From Tachypleus tridentatus (lineage: Eukaryota; Arthropoda; Merostomata; Xiphosura; Limulidae), in assembly GCF_004210375.1 (NCBI RefSeq), contig NC_134834.1, forward strand, positions 39,088,264 through 39,152,263: DNA of 64,000 nucleotides. The letters run 5' to 3'. Positions within the stretch are counted from its first letter, which is position 1. Each line of letters opens with the position of its first letter. A model generated the notes under the pieces. That model worked only from the letters and a program-made list of their open reading frames with translations, was not told where the DNA came from and made no database searches. This document shows, one piece after another, positions 57,950-64,000 of this stretch. The position numbers and the translations under genes were made by a program.

Positions 57950-59040
57950 CTCTTATCACCATAACCAGATGAAACAGTGGAAAGAAGAACAAGGAGAGAA
58001 AAATGGGACATTAAAAGAAGATTTATAGAAGAAAGAGACAGGAAATTAAAGGAAACTTTTAGAAAATCAAAAGAAGATAAAGAGCTAAAGGAGAGGAATT
58101 GAAGTAAAAAAATTACAAAAATGGGATGCAAGACTTGGAAAACAATTGAAAATAAATATGTTTGAAAACAAAGTTGAAATCGCTATCAGAAATGTGCATA
58201 AGGTTCATAGCAGCAAAACTGAAACAGTTTAGAAATACACCAATGAAGTGCAAAAATATTGTAACAGAATTAAAAAGTAAAAAAGATATCTAAAAAGTAT
58301 AGAGAGATTGTAATAACAAATTTGAAGGACAACAAAAGGATATTTATGAATTACAAAAGTAAGGATAAAAGAACATTGACACTAGGATAAAACATCTGGA
58401 AAATGAATAGGCAAATTTAGTAATTACGCTAACTACCCTTCCATTTGCATCTGCTTAAAAATTGTAGCATCAAACACCATTAACTATGAAATATAAAATG
58501 GGATGGCCCATTTGGTCTACACCTGTTACCACTACTGCTGTGCCACCTGCAAGTAATTAACAGATTGTGATGTAGAAGTACCATGGGAAGCATATCAGAC
58601 TCTTTTCTAAATATTTTCTATAGTGAATAGATGGAGTAGTGAACAAGCCCTTCATTTTTCTACTAGCCTTGTTAACAAAGCAGTCTTCCATCTCAGAGTC
58701 AAAGAACTGTTGGTGGCACTTTATCAAACAGATTTGGGGCAGCATACCACAAGGAAGTTTTCAAAGTAAAGTCTAGGTCAGGGCAAGATTGGAAGAAGAG
58801 ACATTAACTGAATGTGCTGTAGAATATGTGAAAAAGGCTTGTCAAAGTATCTCATTCAGAGGCTCCACATGAAATGATAGGTTCATTAGAACATTATTAA
58901 TTCATAGATGTTATAAAAGATGTGGATATATGAATTAGATTAAACAAAGTTGACTACATTTTTATCATGCACCCCACCTCAAGGGCAATTTTAACACTGA
59001 ATTAAACAAATTATTGTTGCAAAGTTCTTTCGTTGACAGG
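57950..59040 (+). pseudogene. Ty3/gypsy gag remnant
   Basis: The first part encodes a charged, coiled-coil-like region (WKEEQGEKWDIKRRFIEERD, KLKETFRKSKEDKELKER) as in the N-terminus of many gypsy gags. Further on, broken frames read AAYHKEVFKV (58735-58765) and SEAPHEMIGSLEHY then FIDVIKDVDI (58855-58930). These resemble the YPEAPxEM...FIDGL.D..lR block of gypsy capsid. Stops and frameshifts throughout rule out function. It is in the same orientation as the protease, RT, RNase H and integrase pieces at 60650-63340, so they are probably one original element. Confidence 0.6.
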
Positions 59041-59909
59041 TTCTTTTATATAGTTAAAAATTCAGTGTATAGTCTACATATCAATAATAGTTTAATTTGT
59101 TTCTTCCTTTGACACTTCTACAAAAACACTGTAAACTTCTTGTAGGTCTACGTTATAAATTACATAAACATAAAAAACTTACTTGTTCAAAGTAATTGCT
59201 ATAACTAAGACACTGAGTGATTCACTATATTGAAATAAGTACTTACTATCTTCGTGACTGTCTTTCGCTTCACTTTCTAAATAACCGAACGATACCTCAC
59301 AGAGCGTCATAATCGTAATCTGTTTGACTTTCCTACAAAATATTTACGTGACCAGCTTTGAACTTTTCTGGAATTTTACACCCTATAGTTGGCAAATTAT
59401 ACCATTAAAAATGTACCTTGGAACACAGTTATAGAAAGTAAATTTGCAACCGTTTTACCATACATTACGTAAAAAATGTTTTATTTATTTAATTTTATGC
59501 ATAAAAATAAACAATTAGTGGCCACGATCGATTTTTTGTTTATTTCAGACTGTTTCAAACGAAAGAACTGTTGTCTATGAATTTCTTGAATATTTATAAG
59601 CACACTAATAACACTAATTTGACTTCCTGATAAAATTGAATTTAACCAATCTTTAATCTATCACAGTTTCTCAACTTCAGTTATCATGGTGTGATGTAAT
59701 TGCCTATATCTCAACTTCGAAACAACTTTTTATTAAAGTTCTTTATATGCTCTTTAAATAGTAGTTAGCAATATAAATAAATCTTCTTTAAATCAGCGGA
59801 GATTTGCGTGGATATCGTAACAATATGATAAGAACTGCTTAGTTTTAATGTACGTCACTACGATGAAAAGACTTCTGTTACGATCAAATGTTTATAAAGT
59901 TATCTTAAT
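59041..59909. other. Unassigned insert between gag and pol pieces
   Basis: It includes an exon-like block on the minus strand (59247-59310). No repeat is recognised before the SINE at 59910. Confidence 0.3.
59247..59310 (-). CDS. Candidate first coding exon, unknown gene
   Basis: The minus-strand ATG at 59310 opens MTLCEVSFGYLESEAKDSHE and one more residue (D), then ends at A|GTAAGTAC, a perfect donor (59246-59241), leaving phase 1. An in-frame TAA lies upstream. No downstream exon is recognised, and the position inside a broken gypsy element would need the gene's intron to contain the gag remnant. Weak inference. Confidence 0.25.
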
Positions 59910-60157
59910 GTTTGTTTGAATTTCGCGCAAAGCTACTCGGGGGCTATCTGCGCTAGCCGTCCCTAATTTAGCAGCTAGTCATCACCACCCACAGCCAACT
60001 CTTGGGCTACTCTTTTACCAACGAATATTAGGATTGACTGAAACTTTATAACGCCCCCACGGCTAAAAGGGCGAGCATATTTGGTGCGATTGGGATTCGA
60101 ACCTGCCATCCTCAGATTACCAGTCGAACTCCTTAACACGCTTGGCCATGCCAGGAC
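59910..60157 (-). repeat. SINE1 copy with perfect 12-bp target duplication
   Basis: AGTTATCTTAAT is at 59898-59909 and 60158-60169. A block of the body (GTGTAAGACTAGAGGGAAGG in plus-strand reading) is deleted between TTAGCAG and CTAGTCATC. Confidence 0.94.
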
Positions 60158-60649
60158 AGTTATCTTAATCATTTTTGCTTTATTTGAGTTATAATATTTT
60201 AGTATGACAGGAAAAGTAATATTTTTCGATTCATAATATAATCTCTAGTTTTAAAAAATAAAAAAAATGTAGGAAAAATTTAGAATCACTAATTAAAACC
60301 TACATCAAAGATAAGCGTTTGAAAACTTTTGAAAGATATCACAATGAAATATTTTCTTATCTAAAAGTTACAAATTCACGCAAGTATCGTATATAAAAAT
60401 AAAATGTTATTTACAGAAGCAAAATAATCTATAGAATATTTTTAAGTTTCAGTCTGTCTTTTTAAATAATTTAGACCATTCCATCTGTCGTAGTTTAGAT
60501 AAAGAGTTCATTTGTTTAGAAACTAATTCATGAATTAATGGATTTATTGATGAGAAACCTTGCAACATGTTGATCAGTACTATAGCTAGGACTACAATTG
60601 TTCGATCCGAATTAAAGGATAGAAATTGTCTCCAAAGATAAAAGAAGAT

Positions 60650-60854
60650 GAAATTGATGCACATAACAGATGGCCATGACGTTTTAACAAGAGGAAGGCT
60701 GGAGGCCACCATCTATGTTGGGAGCTTCGCTACACCATATGATGTTTTGACAATTTACATTGAAGAAGAGTGGATGTCACGGATAAAATTCATGCAGAAA
60801 TATGGCCGGACAACTCCCAGTTGCAAAACAATTGAGATTCTAGAAGAAATATAA
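60650..60854 (+). pseudogene. Probable gypsy aspartic protease C-terminal fragment
   Basis: The frame reads LEATIYVGSFATPYDVLTIY, then EEEWMSRIKFMQKYG. The end resembles the (I)LGxDFhxxxG segment that closes gypsy proteases, with the usual LGMDF mutated to SRIKF. It sits upstream of the RT piece in the expected order. The assignment rests on one block and position. Confidence 0.42.
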
Positions 60855-60863
60855 CTTGTGAAA

Positions 60864-60972
60864 TTGTGTTGGTATTTTCTTATAGCAAAGCCACATTGAG
60901 CTATCTTCTGAGTCCAAAGAGGGGAATCGAACCCCTAATTTCAGCGTTGTAAATCCATAAACTCACCATTGG
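60864..60972 (-). repeat. SINE2 copy with 9-bp target duplication
   Basis: CTTGTGAAA flanks it at 60855-60863 and 60973-60981. Read in reverse it has GGGGTTCGATTCCCC (B box) and the 3' module with GTGGCTTTGCTATAAG. It separates the protease-like and RT pieces of the gypsy remnant. Confidence 0.88.
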
Positions 60973-61099
60973 CTTGTGAAAGAATAAGGAATAATAGAAC
61001 CACGTACTAGTCTTTGGACATCACTTATTGTACTTAAGCCACTAGATTCTGTAGGAACACCAAAAGAATAATGACATCAGAAAGAGAAGGATGCCTAAG

Positions 61100-61465
61100 T
61101 GGATAAAATATCCAAATTAGTGTGGTTTTCAACGTTGAATCTAGAGAGTAGATACTGCCGAATTGAATTTAAGGAAGAAGTACAGATACAAACAAGAAAT
61201 AGATTGAAGAAATTTGTTGAAACCATTTTGGTTACCTAATACGCTTGTTACATTTCAACAACTAATGAAGGAACGTGTCGTCTCTTGTCAACCCTGGAAT
61301 GTTTTACCAAACTACTTGGATGACATAATCACCAAAGGAAAGACCTTTGGTGATGCTTATGGTGAATTAAAGAAAATACTGTATCAGTTGAGGACAGAAA
61401 AGCTTAAGCTGAATCCCAAGAAATGTTCTGTTCACATATATGATCCTGGGACACATACTCTATAA
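61100..61465 (+). pseudogene. Ty3/gypsy reverse transcriptase fragment
   Basis: The palm region is clear: FSTLNLESRYCRIEF (cf. FSTLDLxSGYWQI), then FQQLMKERV (cf. FQRLME) and NYLDDIITKGKTFGD with the YLDD catalytic box at about 61311-61322. LRTEKLKLNPKKCSVHI follows, which is the usual LKLNPKKC block. The FTTxxGLYEFxVMPFGLCNAP stretch is mangled, with a frameshift around 61200-61215, and the frame ends at 61465. Confidence 0.88.
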
Positions 61466-61699
61466 AAATGAGTGTCTACAAACCTAAATAAGAGTGAATC
61501 TATTCACAGTTGGCCAGTATTATACGCCTTATGTGAAATAAGAGTATTACTTGCCCTGTAATCTCACTATCATTCATTACTTTGTAAAATCATTCTCTTA
61601 CACAGCTCGTCCTTTAAAATCTAAACAACTTTTGTTGGAATGTTGATTGTGACAAATCATTAAAAATTAAAGAAATAACCACGTATTAATCCTGTATTA

Positions 61700-62059
61700 A
61701 CATAAACTAATTTAGACTACTAGCAGTAGGAACAGATGTCAATGATTATACAGTGGAAGCAGTATTATCAAAAATACAACACTGCAAAAATATGGGGTTG
61801 CCTGCGATAGCAAGCCAGTGAATGCTGCAGAAAGGAAGAAACTTACAATCTCGAAGGGGATTCCATATGATTTGTGCCTAGAATCATTTCCATAATTGTT
61901 CATGTGGACAAAGGTTTACACTTCTGCAACATTAATGTAGCTGATAAATTTCTGCAATCTGAAAGGCCGGATAGTAAGGGGGCTCTTAAAACTTAAGGAG
62001 AACAACATTAACATCTTTGCTTTTGACTAAACCATGGAAATACTGGTGCATTATCATGA
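61700..62059 (+). pseudogene. Ty3/gypsy RNase H fragment
   Basis: NDYTVEAVLSKIQ (cf. SDYAIGAVLSQ) and, in another frame, ASKPVNAAERK (cf. ASRxLxxAERNY) identify the RNase H domain. LINFCNLKGRIVRGLLKLKE and NNINIFAF (cf. L..L......R....LQ.Y.F.I) close it. It runs into the SINE at 62060 and resumes at 62325. Frameshifts are present. Confidence 0.78.
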
Positions 62060-62324
62060 TGTGGCCAGTTGATTAAGGCGCTCGACTCGTAATCTGAAGG
62101 TCGTGGGTTCGAAATCCCGTCACACCAAACGTGCTCGCCCTTTCAGCCGTAGGGGTATTATAATGTTACAGTCAATCCCACTATTCGTTGGTAAAGGAGT
62201 AGCTCAAGAGTTGGCGGTGGGTGGTGATGATTAGCTACTTTCCCTCTAGTCTTACACTGCTAAATTAGGGACAGCTAGCGCAGATAGCTCTCATGTAGCT
62301 TTGCGCGAAATTCAAAACAAACAA
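62060..62324 (+). repeat. SINE1 copy inside the gypsy remnant, 12-bp target duplication
   Basis: GCATTATCATGA lies at 62048-62059 and 62325-62336. The copy is full length with loop CTCGTAA. The gypsy frame continues across the insertion. Confidence 0.95.
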
Positions 62325-62480
62325 GCATTATCATGAAGACCTTGTATTAACGAATAATGCAAACACTGTGAAAAGAAAGAAACATATGATAATAAATACA
62401 ACCAACCTGAAGTGCAACAGAACAGAATAAAAGATGAAACGATGCTGAAGAAAAACTAATGTGGTCTGACATTTGTTTGT
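62325..62480 (+). repeat. Gypsy segment after RNase H, shared with 55981-56130
   Basis: It is the continuation of the gypsy frame (HYHEDLVLTNNANTVKRKKH). The same segment, also starting right at a SINE1 tail, occurs at 55981. It ends in (TTTG)n like a reversed SINE tail (62474-62490). Confidence 0.85.
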
Positions 62481-63139
62481 TTGTTTGTTATTGGTGTACA
62501 TGGGTGAACTATGCTGTGTGCGAAAATATTCATTTGAAGAAATAACATGTAAAGTTACAACAGCATTTTCTTAGAGTGATATTTGAGATAGTTGCTACTG
62601 AGGTGCTTATGCTTAGTCCTCTACCATACAGCAGTAGTCGAAATGACTTGAAACACATGCCATTTGTATTCATAAAGAAGAAACTCTAACAAGAAAGATT
62701 ATAAATGAATTTGTTCAAGATTAAGGATGCATATGTAAATTTACTCAGAGCATAGATAAAAATTTTGATAAGTTTCATTTGTGAAGGTGTACCAAATCCG
62801 TGGGATAAAAAAGCCTTGTGCAATGGTCCTTCATTCTTCCTATGATGGAATGGGATGTACATGCAATTTTAACCTCATAATTCAGTTACTCATTTATGTT
62901 GAAAAACATCAGTAAACGTGGAATAAAGAAGTTTCTTCTTTTCAATCACAAGTTATTTTATCAGAGGTTCATTAAACTACAGACAAAACACTACCATTAT
63001 AAATATTTGAAAAATAACTCAAATTGCCATTGGACCTTCTAAACTCTGTATAATCATTCAGCACAGTCTTAGCAGAGTCTGCAAAGAGCTTAAGAAATAC
63101 CTTCGATCTCAAAATTAACCAAGAACGGCTTCAGTGAGA
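62481..63139. other. Probable decayed gypsy integrase region, unreadable
   Basis: The stretch lies between RNase H and the integrase C-terminal piece. I see no surviving HHCC or DD35E motif. Confidence 0.35.
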
Positions 63140-63340
63140 TGAAAAGTCCTTATGATGTGTACACAGACGAGGTCAAATTTCACTGTGGTGATATGGAATG
63201 CTGTACAGTCTATACCACAAGAGAAATCAAAATTAAATAAGCGTCGGAAAGGATCCTATAATGTAGACAAAAGAATTAATAATGTGGTTTGTAGAATCCA
63301 GAGGGATGTGATGCAAACCAAAGGTCAGCTTCTGTGATCG
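63140..63340 (+). pseudogene. Ty3/gypsy integrase C-terminal fragment
   Basis: RRKGSYNVDKRINNVVCRIQ followed by RDV matches the GP(Y/F)xVxxRIxDVVYRIQ element (GPY/F-type domain) near the integrase C-terminus. The frame stops shortly after. It is in the same orientation and order as the other gypsy pieces. Confidence 0.72.
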
Positions 63341-63669
63341 TTTTTGGATGTACGTCGTTGAAAATATGATTAACTCATTAACTTTAGAGAAGCATATTGT
63401 AGTCATAAGTTAGCTTGCTGAAGAGCCCAAGGTTCTTGTAGGAACACTTTCAAGAAAAGACACTAACCATTATTCCAGTGAGAAAACTGTGTATTGTACG
63501 CTTTGGGTGTTACACGCCTTTATTGAAGAAGTGTTTTGCTCAGTACCAAAACTTATCAAATCAGCTATGCTACATATCGCACCAACTTTCGATTAACAAA
63601 CTATGCTTTGTCAACTTCGGCGCTATACACTACTGAACAATAGTCATAATAATTACGTAGTAAAAAATG
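63341..63669. other. Unassigned stretch at the gypsy 3' side
   Basis: A 3' LTR would be expected here if the element were complete, but no match to the LTR family at 13833 is seen. Confidence 0.3.
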
Positions 63670-63793
63670 GTTGGTTTTGTAGTTAAGCATAAAGCTACAC
63701 AAGGGCTATCTGTGCTCTGCCCACCACGTGTATCGAAACCCGGTTTCTGTCGTTGTAAGTCCGCAAATGTATCGCTGTGCCACTAGTAGGTAA
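63670..63793 (-). repeat. SINE3 copy, well preserved
   Basis: Read in reverse: head GTGGCACAGCGATACATTTG, B box region GGGTTTCGATAC, then GGGCAGAGCACAGATAGCCC and TTGTGTAGCTTTATGC. The anticodon-loop region is CTTACAA. Confidence 0.85.
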
Positions 63794-64000
63794 TGAAAAC
63801 ATAACAGGTCCAACATTAAATATTAGTTAATCATCAGTGAAAATTTAATGGAAACAACAACTGCACAGTATATGCAATTGCTGTAATGATAAGAAAATAA
63901 GAGAAAAAAAGACGTAATCATTGAAACAATAAATACTGGCAAATTACTAGTTAAATATCCACAGGAAATGACAATTACATAAATATTTCCCGACCTTGAT

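Noticed and set aside
57946..58131. Ser/Leu-rich minus open frame
   Set aside because: It is the antisense of the charged coiled-coil region of the gypsy gag remnant on the plus strand.
1..64000. CRISPR arrays, operons, bacterial promoters, rRNA genes, telomere repeats
   Set aside because: No regular short repeats with unique spacers, no clustered intact genes, no rRNA-like sequence and no TTAGG/TTAGGG tracts were seen. The sequence is clearly eukaryotic.

Overview
The window is animal (metazoan) nuclear DNA: AT-rich, intron-bearing and packed with degraded mobile elements. It has no bacterial operons, ribosome-binding sites, CRISPR or plasmid features. The dominant interspersed repeat is a roughly 275-bp tRNA-headed SINE (called SINE1 here), present about 23 times. 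From memory it resembles repeats of horseshoe crabs (Limulidae), so a chelicerate source is my best guess, but the window cannot prove it.

Layout. 1-5.4 kb: the 5' end of one recognisable host gene on the minus strand, an epsin-related ENTH protein (CLINT1/epsinR type). Coding exons 1 and 2 are visible and the rest lies off the left edge. 5.8-12.2 kb: SINEs, a long hairpin and unassigned DNA. 12.2-15.9 kb: a nearly complete Tc1-type transposon beside a collapsed Ty3/gypsy element (LTR, integrase fragment, truncated LTR). 16-18.4 kb: decayed tandem repeats with SINEs. 18.4-22 kb: mostly unassigned, with one exon-like open frame. 22.1-26.4 kb: LTR copies, an internally deleted mariner and SINEs. 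28.0-29.2 kb: a retroposed copy of a hAT fragment plus SINE whose near-identical source is at 40.3-41.5 kb in inverted orientation. 36.3-39.9 kb: SINEs, a truncated Tc1 of the type common in fish, and an LTR. 40.0-42.0 kb: hAT element 1. 44.3-46.8 kb: hAT element 2. 48.6-49.5 kb: the C-terminal part of hAT element 3. 51.4-53.0 kb: a Penelope-like reverse transcriptase remnant. 54.2-55.3 kb: a direct repeat pair. 57.9-63.4 kb: a broken gypsy element (gag, protease, RT, RNase H, integrase C-terminus) with nested SINEs.

How it works together. Apart from the CLINT1 exons and three weak exon candidates, every coding trace belongs to mobile elements, and all of those carry stops or frameshifts. The insertions are nested and many target-site duplications (TSDs) are still legible, so the order of events can be read. 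The most interesting result is that a SINE at 41.2 kb, inserted in a hAT element, appears to have carried about 0.9 kb of upstream sequence to a new site at 28.0-29.2 kb (5' transduction). Three SINE families with different tRNA heads share one 3' module, which suggests one common mobilising partner.
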